The notes: generated by a model from the sequence alone, not told the origin. Shown: positions 17,532 through 27,736, counted from the first letter of the stretch. The stretch: 64,000 bases of DNA from CAYUVA01 sp964448115 [NCBI: uncultured bacterium] (GCA_964448115.1 CAYUVA010000017.1:17487-81486); one strand, 5' to 3'. Program-made: numbers and translations.

Positions 17532-20500
17532 TTATTTCTGGTCAGGTAGTTTGTTGATTGGCTGGTCGATGATCTTCAAATGTACTGCAAGTAAGCCGGT
17601 ACACAAAATAAATCCGCTATCTACAGCAGAACAGAATTGATGAAACTGTATATCAGACGGAATGATCTGCGGGACCTTTAGTCCATGGCTAAGCATCGGT
17701 ACCAGAGCATAACCATGATTGTCAATAACCAGCGGTTTATCCTCATGAAACATAATAAAATAACCGTTCGAGTCCATGGCAGCATCCATGTAGATAGGTC
17801 CTGGCTTCGGAAAGTTCATCCTTTCAACCAGCGTTCCATCAGGCAGATAGAAATGAAGATATTGTTTAAGTATATCATATACAACCACTCTACCAAGCGG
17901 ATCGATCATAAGTTCCCAGGGACGCAGCCATCGATCTTCGTTGAAACCATACCCTCCCCAATAATTCAAGATCTCCAACTTACCGTTCAGACGATATAAA
18001 TTGGTAGAAGTGGTCAGAACATAAAGATCTCCCTCAAGCCCTTGCTTTACCCTGAATGGTACCTGCCTTTCCACCGGCATGGTCAATTTCTCCAGTTTCT
18101 TTTCATGATACCTGTATAGCTCCTTTCTCCAGATTAGATAGATCTCTCCAAAGTCTCCACAGCATATATCGACAGGAAACTCGGAGACAAATCCAGGATC
18201 TGGCGGCAAAGGATATACTGCATTGAGATCCCCCTGACTGCCGAAGCTCAACAGCCTGTCATTATAGGTGTCGATCATGGTAAGCCCACAGCCGGGGCAT
18301 TCAGCCACGCCTGCAATATAGCTTGGTCCGAGATTACCAATATCTAGTTCGATCTTGTTTAATGTAAAAGAGCTTTCAGGCAGCTCCCGTGAAGGTACTG
18401 CACTCAAGATGCCCCAGTCTATTTGATTGATGAGATTCCCTGCTGGAATGGGAGCTATATTAAGCGGATCTTGCCCCCAGCCGATGATACCCAGCCTACT
18501 GGGCAAGCGGGCTGCATTGCCTCTTAGGCTAATCTTCAGGTGATGCACTCCCGGAAGAAGATACTTGTAGTGCAACCATCCATCGGATGCTGCAAGGTTG
18601 ATCAGATCTTGATTATCGAGGGTTACCTGTAGATCAAAGCTCTCATCCTGGGGAAGGTCGAAGTAATAATAACCATCCTCATCCACCAGCAATCCACCCT
18701 CCCAGGAGATAACCAGGTTGATATGGCTCAAGGCGCTTATATCAGGCAATGTTAGGTAGTTATGCTCATCGGAATGATAAAACTCCTCATTGTAGTCAGG
18801 CTTTTCAGTTCTGATGATACATTTCAATCCACTAAGCGCTGCCAGGTCTTGAGCAGGAACAAACAGGATTGCGTCCGTACCATTTTTCGTAAGCTGCATA
18901 TTAGGATATCTTTGTCTGACCTCATTTATGAATACAGTGTAAGCATCCAGGTTATCGATCATCACCACCGCACATTTTGAACCTGTCCCTCTTATTGGCA
19001 AGACCGACAGCACATCCAGGTTCTTGTAATATTCCTTATCCTTGGTATGGGAATAGGCATAGAAATTTAATCTAGTTTTATTGATAGTGTCATTAGATAA
19101 AAGGAAGCTGTCGCATTCATCCAGATATTGCTCGAATTGCATCCACATCTCATGATAATGCTCAAGGTATGCTCCATGGTGTTTAAGCCAGCCGTTGTAA
19201 TACTCATTCAGCTCCTGGTGGGTATGACTGGCAAATATGGGGATCAACAATAATATTGACATCCAAGGCTTGAAACCAAGCCGCTGATGGGCGTAGAACA
19301 AGACCCGCTCCATGCCAAAGGATGCAATGAGCAGCGCAACTGGAATAATATTTGTATATCTGCGGGGGAATGGGAAGTATAAAATAAGCGGGATAAGGCT
19401 GATAAGTAACCATGATAAGAGGATTTGACTTCTCTTGGTGAAAAATTGAAGAAAGCAAAGGATCAGCCCAACCAGGAAAAAGCCTGCTACCATGAATGGT
19501 AAGAATGTATTTCTGAAATAAACTACAAACCAGGGATCCCTGGTGCTCTCGAAATTGAAGCTCTTCAATGTAAGAAGTAAATTATTCTTTATCTTTTCAA
19601 TATTTTCTTTTTTCTCAAGATCGATAACCGGCTTGATGACACTGGGAGAGAAAAAATTATGTTGTTGTTTATCATAACTGTAGGCAGGGATGAGAATACT
19701 AACAGTAATAACTCCAAGTAAGATAATTCCCCCTATCATTCTTAGAATGTTGGAAAAACTGAATTTAAGGTGAACGAGCCAGGTCCAAAGGACTATTATC
19801 GGCATCACCCGGAATGTCGGGTATGTATAAAAGCCGAGACCCAAAGCTATCCCGGCGAAGATATACCAATAAAACCCCTTTTGTCGAATGGCTCTCAATA
19901 GGCAATAGATGGTCAGCAAAACAAACGGAGTAACCAGGTAAGTGCGGATGTTCTCCAGGCTGAACCTGATGTGAAAATAAGAAAATCCAAGCAGAAATAG
20001 CGATACTATCGCACAACGGCGCCCCAGCAGCTCATGTGCTAGCAGATATATTAAAACCAGCGATATCATGCCCCAAAACAGGGCAACTAGCTTGATGGTA
20101 ATGACATTAACTCCCAGTAACTTGAAACCAAGAAATAAGAAGAAATGCAGCAGCCCTTCCCGCTGAGAGGAAGCATCGTGATAGACAACACTCGGCGCCT
20201 TGCCTTGAAGGATCTCGATTGCCCGGTAAGCATTGAGCACACCATCGAGATGAATGCCCATCAGGGTGCTGTTTATACGATAAACCCGCACCCCAAAAGC
20301 GGCTATGAGAATTATTATCGCGATCAGAACCTCAAGGCGATGATTCTTGGCTATATTCTCTTGGGATTCGCTGCTGGATTGTCGGAGACGATTGTCCCTT
20401 GAAATAAAGAACCAGGGTACTATGGATAAAGCCAGCAAAATCAAGCCATATATAGCCTTTTGATTTGAAAGAGAAAGCTGCGCGAAAAAAGTCAGAGTTA

Positions 20501-20633
20501 TCCCAGTTATCAAGGGGAGAGCCTTAAGAATTCTTCGCCTGGAAAATAGGATCAGCAAAAAAAGCAGGCATAAAAGAGCGATTAAGCCATAGTACTCGAA
20601 ACTGCCTATATATTCGGTGAAATATCTTTGCAT
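17532..20633 (-). CDS. large membrane glycosyltransferase (PMT/ArnT-like, GT39 type) with C-terminal sensor-like domains
   Basis: A 1033-residue protein with about 12 membrane helices in residues 1-480, resembling dolichyl-phosphate-mannose-type GT-C transferases: an acidic first periplasmic loop (IHLDGVLNAYRA), followed by GLLHFFLFLGFKLLG and GLGFYTYPTFR helices. It would use a lipid-linked sugar in the periplasm to modify protein or lipid. The extracytoplasmic C-terminus is unusual. Residues about 610-720 look like a PA14-like beta-sandwich (DEDGYYYFDL, LLPGVHHLKI). Residues about 750-1020 look like an NHL-like beta-propeller with repeated GDLY/GRVVVYD strands. GT assignment rests on topology and pattern, so the sugar and acceptor are unknown. 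It reads toward mutS and ends 78 bp from it. Confidence 0.75.
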   Translation of the reverse strand: MQRYFTEYIGSFEYYGLIALLCLLFLLILFSRRRILKALPLITGITLTFFAQLSLSNQKAIYGLILLALSIVPWFFISRDNRLRQSSSESQENIAKNHRLEVLIAIIILIAAFGVRVYRINSTLMGIHLDGVLNAYRAIEILQGKAPSVVYHDASSQREGLLHFFLFLGFKLLGVNVITIKLVALFWGMISLVLIYLLAHELLGRRCAIVSLFLLGFSYFHIRFSLENIRTYLVTPFVLLTIYCLLRAIRQKGFYWYIFAGIALGLGFYTYPTFRVMPIIVLWTWLVHLKFSFSNILRMIGGIILLGVITVSILIPAYSYDKQQHNFFSPSVIKPVIDLEKKENIEKIKNNLLLTLKSFNFESTRDPWFVVYFRNTFLPFMVAGFFLVGLILCFLQFFTKRSQILLSWLLISLIPLILYFPFPRRYTNIIPVALLIASFGMERVLFYAHQRLGFKPWMSILLLIPIFASHTHQELNEYYNGWLKHHGAYLEHYHEMWMQFEQYLDECDSFLLSNDTINKTRLNFYAYSHTKDKEYYKNLDVLSVLPIRGTGSKCAVVMIDNLDAYTVFINEVRQRYPNMQLTKNGTDAILFVPAQDLAALSGLKCIIRTEKPDYNEEFYHSDEHNYLTLPDISALSHINLVISWEGGLLVDEDGYYYFDLPQDESFDLQVTLDNQDLINLAASDGWLHYKYLLPGVHHLKISLRGNAARLPSRLGIIGWGQDPLNIAPIPAGNLINQIDWGILSAVPSRELPESSFTLNKIELDIGNLGPSYIAGVAECPGCGLTMIDTYNDRLLSFGSQGDLNAVYPLPPDPGFVSEFPVDICCGDFGEIYLIWRKELYRYHEKKLEKLTMPVERQVPFRVKQGLEGDLYVLTTSTNLYRLNGKLEILNYWGGYGFNEDRWLRPWELMIDPLGRVVVYDILKQYLHFYLPDGTLVERMNFPKPGPIYMDAAMDSNGYFIMFHEDKPLVIDNHGYALVPMLSHGLKVPQIIPSDIQFHQFCSAVDSGFILCTGLLAVHLKIIDQPINKLPDQK

Positions 20634-20716
20634 TCCAACCTGAGATAGATCTCTATTATCAGGCTATTTTACAGACGCAGAGCTTTTCCCAGATAAGGGA
20701 ATCTATGCCCTTTGCT

Positions 20717-21469
20717 CTATTCTTTTGTTATTTTCTTGAATACCTCGAACAGGTCGATCGGGATCGGGAAAAGTGTTGTCGAGTTGTTCTCGGAAGCGAC
20801 CTCTCGCAGGGTTTGCAGGTAGCGCATCTGGAGCGCCATCGGGTGGGGTTCGATTATCTTCGCTGCTTCCATCAGCTTATTTGCAGCCTGGAACTCACCC
20901 TCGGCGGCGATCACCTTGGCGCGTCTTTCTCTCTCCGCCTCTGCCTGTCGAGCCATAGCTCTTTGCATCTCGGAAGGAAGATCGACATGCTTCACCTCGA
21001 CATTGGATACCTTTATGCCCCAGGGATCGGTATGTTCATCAAGAATCTGCTGGAGATGGGAGTTGATCTTATCTCTTTCTGCGAGAAGTTCGTCCAGCTC
21101 CGCCTGTCCAAGCACCGATCGCAGGGTGGTCTGTGAAAGCTGCGAGGTGGCGAACAGGTAATTCTCAACCTCGACAACCGCCTTATTGGGATCCATCACC
21201 CTGAAATAGACCACCGCATTGACCTTTATTGAGACATTATCCTTGGTGATCACATCCTGTGGCGGCACATCCATGGTAACTAGCCTTAGACTAACCTTCA
21301 CCATCCTATCGATAACCGGGATGATAATGACCAAGCCTGGTCCCTTTGCCTTGGGGAGCATTCTTCCTAGCCTGAAGACAACACCTCTCTCGTACTCGTT
21401 CAGGATCTTGATAGCGCTCCAGAGAAAGGCGAGGAATATTACGATGACAGCAATTAAAAAGTTGCTCAA
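20717..21469 (-). CDS. slipin/stomatin-like SPFH protein
   Basis: A membrane-anchored SPFH protein of the bacterial stomatin (slipin) class, thought to organise lipid microdomains and to be processed by NfeD proteases. One N-terminal hydrophobic hairpin (2-20) is followed by [46 protein letters not shown] and the coiled coil [14 protein letters not shown]. Length (250) is typical. AAGGAGG precedes the ATG. It sits 75 bp downstream of the NfeD gene on the same strand, the conserved nfeD-slipin operon. Confidence 0.95.
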   Translation of the reverse strand: MSNFLIAVIVIFLAFLWSAIKILNEYERGVVFRLGRMLPKAKGPGLVIIIPVIDRMVKVSLRLVTMDVPPQDVITKDNVSIKVNAVVYFRVMDPNKAVVEVENYLFATSQLSQTTLRSVLGQAELDELLAERDKINSHLQQILDEHTDPWGIKVSNVEVKHVDLPSEMQRAMARQAEAERERRAKVIAAEGEFQAANKLMEAAKIIEPHPMALQMRYLQTLREVASENNSTTLFPIPIDLFEVFKKITKE

Positions 21470-21544
21470 TTCAAGCCCTCCTTATTTTTCTTGTTTCTTT
21501 CATGTTTTAACCCTTTATTTACAAGGCAGCCACCATTCGGGCTG

Positions 21545-23023
21545 TTATTTTCTTTTGACCTTCAGCTTAAATCCATCCTTGCCGATGACCAGAATTTCAT
21601 CGCCATTCTTTATATCCTGGTCGCTAATAGCGGACCAAAGCTCTCCGTGTACTAGCACCAATCCCTTGCCCTCTGAAAAGTCCTTCTTGGCAGTGCCTGC
21701 CATGCCGATCAGCCCTTCATCACCAGTAGTGGTCTTTTTGGTATGAACCTTGGTTATGGCTATTATCATAAGGACAATAATCGCTGATATGGCAAAAACG
21801 ACTCCGAAGACAAGACCTCTTGACACACCGATGCCTGGCGCCTCACTGCCGCCATAAAGCATCAAGGATCCTATTAGAAGGGATATGATCCCTCCCACGG
21901 ACAATAAACCATAGCTTTGCACCTTGATCTCCATGATGAATAGGATGATTGCCAGGATTATCATTGCAACTCCTGCATAGTTTACTGGCAGGAACTGGAA
22001 GGCATAGATGGCGATTATTGAGCATATACCGCCGATGACGCCGGGGAAGATGGCGCCGGGATGGTAAAGCTCGATAAGGATACCTAAAAAACCTAGGCTC
22101 ATGAGTAGATAGGCTATGTTTGGATTGGTGATCACAGCGAGGAATTCCTGGCGAAAGCTCATCTTCTTTTCCACCACTTGAACCCTGGAAGTATCGATGG
22201 TGAAATTGCCGTCAGCGGTCTTTACTGATATGCCGTTTATCCTTTCCAAAAGCTCGTCCACATCAGGGCATATCATGTCTATGACATCCTTTTCGAGAGC
22301 TTCCTCGGCGGTAATCGAGCTGCTTTTAGTAACCGCCTCGACTGCCCATTTTTCGTTTCTACCACGCATCCTGGCGATCCCGCGCACCCATGCCAGTGTG
22401 TCCTGCATGATCTTCTGCCCCATGATATTTTCGTATTCGGGCTGCTCGGCACCCTCTTGTTCGCTTGGTTCCTTTTGAGCGATCTGCTGGTTCAGGTCGG
22501 CGTCCTTTCGCTTGGCAAGCTCCTTCAAGCCCTTTATAAGAGGGCTTTCCTGGTCTTGTTCCTCTTGTTTCTTCTTCATCTGTTTGAACAGGTCCTCGCC
22601 GAAGTTCTCCATGCCGGTTATCACCGGGTGGGCTGCTCCAATGTTCGTGCTAGGTGCCATGGCGGCGACATGCGATGCTAGCGTAATGAAAACCCCAGCC
22701 GAGGCTGCCCTGGCTCCGCGCGGGGCAACGAAAACGACCACAGGAACCCTTGCATTAAGGATATCCTTGACCATTTCCCGAGTTGTGTCCAAGAAACCGC
22801 CCGGCGTATCCATCTGAAGGATGAGACAGGCTGCCTTGCTACTCTCCGCCTGGTGTAATGCCTCTCGAAAGTGTTCCAGGGTTACCTGGTTAATAATCCC
22901 CTCCACCTTGACCAGAACAACGCTATTGGGGGCTTGAGCCACGGTGGTCGAAGCCAATAAAAAGGCGATGAGGATGGTTACGGTAAGTGGTGCCCGATAT
23001 TCTGCATGTCGATCTTCGATCAT
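21545..23023 (-). CDS. long-form NfeD (membrane-bound serine protease, ClpP-like)
   Basis: NfeD1-type protein that pairs with stomatin-like partners. The N-terminus is a signal peptide (about 1-30). A ClpP-class serine protease domain follows with MDTPGG, nucleophile Ser108 in ARAASAGVF and NIGAAHPV, and a likely catalytic Lys in the MGQKIMQD region by family analogy. Four to five membrane helices come next (about 305-430), and a C-terminal OB-fold NfeD domain (GMAGTAKKDF, LVLVHGELWSA). Between NIGAAHPV and MGQKIM there is a charged Lys/Glu/Gln-rich insertion of about 55 residues not present in short homologues. It is promoted from 23046-23073 and is probably co-transcribed with the slipin gene. 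Confidence 0.93.
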   Translation of the reverse strand: MIEDRHAEYRAPLTVTILIAFLLASTTVAQAPNSVVLVKVEGIINQVTLEHFREALHQAESSKAACLILQMDTPGGFLDTTREMVKDILNARVPVVVFVAPRGARAASAGVFITLASHVAAMAPSTNIGAAHPVITGMENFGEDLFKQMKKKQEEQDQESPLIKGLKELAKRKDADLNQQIAQKEPSEQEGAEQPEYENIMGQKIMQDTLAWVRGIARMRGRNEKWAVEAVTKSSSITAEEALEKDVIDMICPDVDELLERINGISVKTADGNFTIDTSRVQVVEKKMSFRQEFLAVITNPNIAYLLMSLGFLGILIELYHPGAIFPGVIGGICSIIAIYAFQFLPVNYAGVAMIILAIILFIMEIKVQSYGLLSVGGIISLLIGSLMLYGGSEAPGIGVSRGLVFGVVFAISAIIVLMIIAITKVHTKKTTTGDEGLIGMAGTAKKDFSEGKGLVLVHGELWSAISDQDIKNGDEILVIGKDGFKLKVKRK

Positions 23024-23045
23024 CGATTACCTCGTTTTTAGCATC

Positions 23046-23073
23046 ATAATATCGCATATCACTAAAAAGACAA
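23046..23073 (-). promoter_or_regulatory. promoter of the nfeD-slipin operon
   Basis: Minus-strand TTGTCT (23068-23073), 16-bp spacer and TATTAT (23046-23051), followed by GAGGT just before the nfeD ATG. The region up to 23454 is a divergent intergenic stretch without a credible gene. Confidence 0.5.
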
Positions 23074-23230
23074 GTGCACAGACAAGTATATGAATATATA
23101 CTCATGCCTTGCGTTCCCCTGTATGTTTGTGGTTTGATAACCTGGGTGTACAACCAAATAATTAAATCTTTGGGTAATGAAAATTGCTCTTGAATCCTAG
23201 TTGAATTATGCTAATATGTCTTTTAGTTGA

Positions 23231-23252
23231 ATTCGATTATTCAAAATCGAAT
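23231..23252. promoter_or_regulatory. inverted repeat, candidate operator upstream of fadN
   Basis: ATTCGATT-attcaa-AATCGAAT is a perfect 8-bp inverted repeat with a 6-bp spacer, the size expected for a TetR/GntR-type dimer. It lies about 200 bp before fadN, just downstream of a weak promoter-like pair (ttgaat, 16 bp, taatat near 23191-23218). Repression of beta-oxidation genes by such a site would be natural, but no regulator gene is nearby. Confidence 0.4.
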
Positions 23253-23454
23253 ACCTGAAAAGCAAGTATGAACAGACGGAGCAAAGGCGAAGAGAGGCAA
23301 TCAGTAAGCATTAGACACACGCCTGGCTCAAGACGCTTCCTGCCCCTTATCGATAGAGCTTGGGCAACAAGATGATGCGCTTTAACTTTAAGGAAGCAGA
23401 CTGTGGAATTGCAACTTATGGCATTGAAATTATGATCCGTAAGGAGGCTAAGTA

Positions 23455-25872
23455 ATGGGATTCAAGATCGAGAAGGTCGCCGTACTAGGCGGCGGAGTAA
23501 TGGGAAGCGGAATAGCCGCTCATCTCGCCAATGTGGGCATTCCCTGTTACATCCTTGACATCGTACCTGGCGAGCTTACCGACCAGGAGAAGGAAAAGGG
23601 ATTGACCCTGGATAGCCCACAGGTGAGGAATCGGCTCTCCGAGGCTGGCAAAGAGGCTGCCATAAAAGCCAAGCCGGCTGCACTGTATGACAAGAGTTTC
23701 GCTGACCTTATCACCTGCGGTAACTACCAGGATAATATCGAGTGGCTATCTGAGGTCGATTGGATCGTGGAAGCTGTGGTAGAGAACCTCGCCATCAAGA
23801 AAAAGGTCTTCAAGATGGTGGAGCAGAACCGTAAACCCGGCAGCATAGTAAGCTCCAACACATCAGGAATCTCGGTCGAGGCAATGGTCGAGGACTGCTC
23901 TGATGAGTTTAAGAGGCACTTTTTGGTAACCCACTTCTTCAATCCGGTTAGATACATGAGGCTGCTAGAGCTGGTGGCGCACCCCATGACCGACAAGGAA
24001 GTGCTCGAATTCATCGCCGAGTTTGGTGAGAAAACGCTGGGCAAGGGGATCGTCTGGGCAAAGGACACACCCAACTTCATCGCCAACCGCATCGGCATCT
24101 TCTCAATGATGTACACCATTAAGACCATGCTCGAAGATGGTTATACCGTCGAGGAGGTCGATAAGATCACCGGTCCAGCCACTGGCAAGCCAAGCTCGGC
24201 GGCATTCGGCACCGCCGACCTGGTCGGTCTCGATACCTTTGTCCATGTGGCTGACAATGTCTATGAGGCAGTTGTCGATGACGAGATGAGAGAGGTCTTC
24301 AAGGTCCCCGACTTCATCAGGAAGATGGTCGAAAAGGGTATGCTTGGTCGCAAGGCAAAGGCTGGCTTCTATACCGTGGAAAAGACCGCCCAGGGCAAGC
24401 AGAAGAAGTTCATCGACTACAATACTCTGGAATATCGCGATGTCCAGAAGCCAAAGTTCCCCTCGCTGGATAAAGCTAAGAACATCGATGATGTGGGCAA
24501 AAGACTGCGCAATGTTCTATATGCCGATGACCGAGCCGGCAAGTTTGCCTGGAAAACCACTGCCCAAACCCTCATTTACACAGTGAACCGACTCGGCGAG
24601 ATCGCTGATGATATCGTGAACATCGACAACGCGATGAAATGGGGCTTCAACTGGGCGATGGGTCCCTTCGAGGGATGGGATGCCATCGGAGTCAAGGAAT
24701 CGGTCGAGAAGATGAAGGCTGATGGCTTCGAGATTCCTGCCAAAATGGAAAAGTTCCTCGCCCAGGATATGCCCAGCTTCTACAAGGTCATCGAGGGCAA
24801 GAAGCACTACTACTGCTTTGCCAAGAATGACTACCTACCGATGGAAGACAAGCCTCACATGATCTTTTTGGCTGATGTAAAGACCGATAAAGCAAGGATC
24901 ATCAAAAAGAACATGGAATCGAGCTTGATCGACATCGGCGACGGCGTACTCTGCCTTGAATTTCACTCCAAGATGAACGCCATCGGGCAGGATATCATCG
25001 ATATGATCAACTTCGCGGTAACCGAGCTTGAGGAGAAGGACTGGGTCGGCTTGGTGGTCGGCAACCAGGGCGAGCACTTCTCGGTAGGCGCAAACCTGAT
25101 GATGATCATGCTCGCTGCTCAGCAGAAGCAGTGGGAGACGCTCGATAAGGTGGTAAGGGAGTTCCAGAGCGCCAACATGCGCCTGAAGTATAGCTGCAAA
25201 CCGGTAGTGGTCGCACCGCATGGCTTCACCTTCGGCGGTGGCTGCGAGGTCTCCATGCATGGCGATGCCATACAGGCTGCTGCCGAGACCTACATCGGTC
25301 TGGTAGAGGTCGGAGTGGGAGTCATACCCGCTGGTGGCGGAACCAAGGAGGTGCTACTGCGCAACCTTCCTGAAGAGGTCAAGAGGGTCGCTGATGCTGA
25401 TATAATGCCCTTTTTGATCAACGCCTTCCAGACCATAGCCATGGCAAAGGTCGGCACCAGCGCCCAGGAAGGGATGAACATCGGATACCTAAATCCCCAT
25501 ACCGATGGATATAGCATAAACAAGGATATGCTTATCGCCGATGCCAAGAAGAAGGTGATCGGACTGTCTGGAACATACAAGACTCCTCGCATGGTCAATG
25601 ATCTAAGGCTGCCTGGACCCGAGGGTGCGGCGACATTGAAGCTCGGCGCCTGGGGCTTCAAGATGGGCAAGTTCATCACCGAGTTCGAGGAAGTGATCGC
25701 TGGACACTTAGCAAGGATCCTCACCGGTGGAGAGACCTCCAAGTACAACACGGTCGATGAGTGGCATATTCTCGACCTGGAACGCGAGGCATTCCTCTCC
25801 TTGTGCGGTGAACAGAAGGCTATCGAGCGCATGCAGCACATGCTGATGTACAACAAGCCGCTGCGCAACTAG
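23455..25872 (+). CDS. fadN: 3-hydroxyacyl-CoA dehydrogenase/enoyl-CoA hydratase (FadN-like)
   Basis: Bifunctional beta-oxidation enzyme: hydrates 2-enoyl-CoA and oxidises the L-3-hydroxyacyl-CoA with NAD. The order is dehydrogenase first, hydratase last, as in Bacillus FadN and opposite to E. coli FadB. The NAD-binding motif is GGGVMGSGIA near residue 10, with SSNTSGIS and the catalytic-His segment VTHFFNPVRYM; two 3HCDH C-terminal domains follow (about 200-460). The crotonase half starts near 495 and has FGGGCEVSMHGD and the glutamate-bearing YIGLVEVGVGVIPAGGG. GGAGG precedes the ATG by about 8 nt. It is followed after 45 bp by fadA. Codon choice is strongly regular, suggesting high expression. 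Confidence 0.96.
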   Translation: MGFKIEKVAVLGGGVMGSGIAAHLANVGIPCYILDIVPGELTDQEKEKGLTLDSPQVRNRLSEAGKEAAIKAKPAALYDKSFADLITCGNYQDNIEWLSEVDWIVEAVVENLAIKKKVFKMVEQNRKPGSIVSSNTSGISVEAMVEDCSDEFKRHFLVTHFFNPVRYMRLLELVAHPMTDKEVLEFIAEFGEKTLGKGIVWAKDTPNFIANRIGIFSMMYTIKTMLEDGYTVEEVDKITGPATGKPSSAAFGTADLVGLDTFVHVADNVYEAVVDDEMREVFKVPDFIRKMVEKGMLGRKAKAGFYTVEKTAQGKQKKFIDYNTLEYRDVQKPKFPSLDKAKNIDDVGKRLRNVLYADDRAGKFAWKTTAQTLIYTVNRLGEIADDIVNIDNAMKWGFNWAMGPFEGWDAIGVKESVEKMKADGFEIPAKMEKFLAQDMPSFYKVIEGKKHYYCFAKNDYLPMEDKPHMIFLADVKTDKARIIKKNMESSLIDIGDGVLCLEFHSKMNAIGQDIIDMINFAVTELEEKDWVGLVVGNQGEHFSVGANLMMIMLAAQQKQWETLDKVVREFQSANMRLKYSCKPVVVAPHGFTFGGGCEVSMHGDAIQAAAETYIGLVEVGVGVIPAGGGTKEVLLRNLPEEVKRVADADIMPFLINAFQTIAMAKVGTSAQEGMNIGYLNPHTDGYSINKDMLIADAKKKVIGLSGTYKTPRMVNDLRLPGPEGAATLKLGAWGFKMGKFITEFEEVIAGHLARILTGGETSKYNTVDEWHILDLEREAFLSLCGEQKAIERMQHMLMYNKPLRN

Positions 25873-25917
25873 AAAGAGCCTTGCCTACCAATAGAAAACC
25901 ACAGGAGGTTTAAGATA

Positions 25918-27105
25918 ATGAGAGAAGTCGTAATAGTTGAGGGTTGCAGGACCGCTGCTGGCAGAGCCAAGAAAAACGGCTCCCTGCTGGAGACCCGTCC
26001 TGATGACCTTACAGCAGCAGTGCTCAAGGGCTGCCTGGAAAGAGTACCCCAGATAAAACCTGAAGATCTTGATGATATAATCATCGGCTGCGCGATGCCC
26101 GAGGGCGAGCAGGGCATGAATGTGGCTCGAATATCAATGTTTCGCGCCCAGATCCCATATTCTGTGCCGGCTATGACGGTGAATCGCTTCTGTTGCAGCG
26201 GCATCCAGACCGTCTCCATCGCACAGAATCAGATCGCCTGCGGACTTTCGGATATAATCATCGCTGGCGGAGTGGAGAGCATGACCATGGTGCCGATGGG
26301 TGGACAGCGTCCGGCTCCCAATCCATGGCTGGTGGAGAACTATCCTGAAGCTTACACTGCAATGGGCATAACCGCAGAACTGCTGGCAGAGAAATATAAT
26401 ATCACCAGACAAGAGTGTGATGAGTTCGCCTATAACAGCCATCAGAAGGCGCTAAAAGCCATAAAAGAGGGGAAGTTCAAGGACGAGATCGTCCCGGTCA
26501 ACGCCAAGCTGCATGTAAAAGAGAATGGGAAAGTTACGGTAAAGGAATTCGTCTTCGACACTGATGAGTGCCCCCGCGAGGGACCACTTGAAGGCTATGC
26601 CAGGCTGAAGCCTGTCTTCAAGCAGGGTGGCGTGGTTACCGCAGCCAACTCCTCGCCGATAAACGATGGCGCAGCGGCGGTCGTGGTCATGTCAAAGGAA
26701 GTCGCTGATAAGCTCGGTATCAAGCCGATAGCCAAGCTGCTCACCTACCAGGTCGCCGGCGTACCCCCTGAAATCATGGGCATAGGTCCCGTGGAGGCTA
26801 TCCCCAAGGCGTTCAAGAAGACCGGTCTCACCTTTGATGATATGGATATCATCGAGCTGAACGAGGCATTCGCTGCCCAGTCATTGGCTGTAATCAAGGA
26901 GCTTAATCTTCCGTTGGACAAGACCAACATCAACGGTGGCGCAATAGCTTTAGGACACCCGCTGGGATGTACCGGCGCCAAGCTGCTCGTCCAACTCCTC
27001 TACGAGATGAAGCGTCGCAGTGACATCAAGTACGCCCTGGAGTCGATGTGCATCGGCGGTGGCATGGGAGCTGCCGGCATATTGCAGAACCTGTATCACG
27101 AGTAA
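25918..27105 (+). CDS. fadA: acetyl-CoA acyltransferase (3-ketoacyl-CoA thiolase)
   Basis: Cleaves 3-ketoacyl-CoA with CoA to acetyl-CoA and a shortened acyl-CoA, the last step of beta-oxidation. The 395-residue protein has the nucleophilic cysteine in [10 protein letters not shown] (Cys92), the His of [11 protein letters not shown] and the second catalytic Cys in [14 protein letters not shown] lies before the start. It forms an operon with fadN and is closed by a strong terminator at 27131. Acyl-CoA dehydrogenase and ligase genes are not in this window. Confidence 0.96.
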   Translation: MREVVIVEGCRTAAGRAKKNGSLLETRPDDLTAAVLKGCLERVPQIKPEDLDDIIIGCAMPEGEQGMNVARISMFRAQIPYSVPAMTVNRFCCSGIQTVSIAQNQIACGLSDIIIAGGVESMTMVPMGGQRPAPNPWLVENYPEAYTAMGITAELLAEKYNITRQECDEFAYNSHQKALKAIKEGKFKDEIVPVNAKLHVKENGKVTVKEFVFDTDECPREGPLEGYARLKPVFKQGGVVTAANSSPINDGAAAVVVMSKEVADKLGIKPIAKLLTYQVAGVPPEIMGIGPVEAIPKAFKKTGLTFDDMDIIELNEAFAAQSLAVIKELNLPLDKTNINGGAIALGHPLGCTGAKLLVQLLYEMKRRSDIKYALESMCIGGGMGAAGILQNLYHE

Positions 27106-27130
27106 GGATCCAAGGAAAAGAACAACTGGT

Positions 27131-27176
27131 GGGGCTTGACTCCCTTTTCTCAAGGGTAATCAAGCCCCGTTTTTTT
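27131..27176 (+). terminator. intrinsic terminator of fadN-fadA
   Basis: Stem GGGGCTTGA/TCAAGCCCC with an inner CCCTT/AAGGG hairpin, followed by gttttttt. Located 26 bp after the fadA stop; a classical strong Rho-independent terminator. Confidence 0.92.
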
Positions 27177-27241
27177 ATTATCCATAGTTTAAGATACACT
27201 TACCCCGGTGAGTGGCAAAGAATAGGACTTAATCAATCGGT

Positions 27242-27269
27242 TTGACAAATTTTTCATGACCATTATAAG
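27242..27269 (+). promoter_or_regulatory. promoter of the cytochrome/AKR operon
   Basis: TTGACA (27242-27247), 16-bp spacer and TATAAG (27264-27269). It lies just after the fadA terminator and about 55 bp before the cytochrome start. Confidence 0.55.
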
Positions 27270-27325
27270 GTAAAATATGTACGAAGCTATACATAAAATT
27301 GACAACCGGTTTTTCATTAAGATAC

Positions 27326-27736
27326 ATGACCGCCGATGACATTGTTACTCAAAAGAAAGGAGCAAAATGCATTACTCTGGTATTGAAATCAGTTGTTATT
27401 ATTTTAAGTATTATTATTTTAGTAAACTTGATAACAGCAATCAGGATGAATCAATCCAAGAACTACAATCCCTATTGTGAGATCTGCCATAGCATGACCT
27501 ACAAGATGCTCAAAGAAGATAAGGTGCTCAATCAGCTATACTGCACCGATTGTCATGGCTATTCTACGAGGCATCAAAGACTAGAGGGAAGGCTCCTAGC
27601 TCCACCGACCATTCGTAAACCCTCCAGGAGACAGATAAAAAAAGTTCTCAATCAACATGAGATCGATTTACAGTTATATCAAATATTGCCGGTTCATAAA
27701 AATGTAAGATTCGATTTTAATAATGCCAATTTCTAG
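27326..27736 (+). CDS. small membrane-anchored diheme c-type cytochrome-like protein
   Basis: A 136-residue protein with one N-terminal membrane helix (about 17-38) and two c-type heme sites, CEICH (Cys51, Cys54, His55) and CTDCH (Cys73, Cys76, His77). The arrangement recalls the NapC/NrfH family of quinol-oxidising anchors in miniature, but only two hemes are present. The Lys/Arg-rich C-terminal half has no motif I know. The start is ATG 27326; a TTG at 27299 would add nine residues. It ends 38 bp before the Tat-exported aldo/keto-reductase-like gene, so it may deliver electrons to that protein. Heme attachment requires periplasmic export, consistent with the membrane anchor. Confidence 0.72.
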   Translation: MTADDIVTQKKGAKCITLVLKSVVIILSIIILVNLITAIRMNQSKNYNPYCEICHSMTYKMLKEDKVLNQLYCTDCHGYSTRHQRLEGRLLAPPTIRKPSRRQIKKVLNQHEIDLQLYQILPVHKNVRFDFNNANF

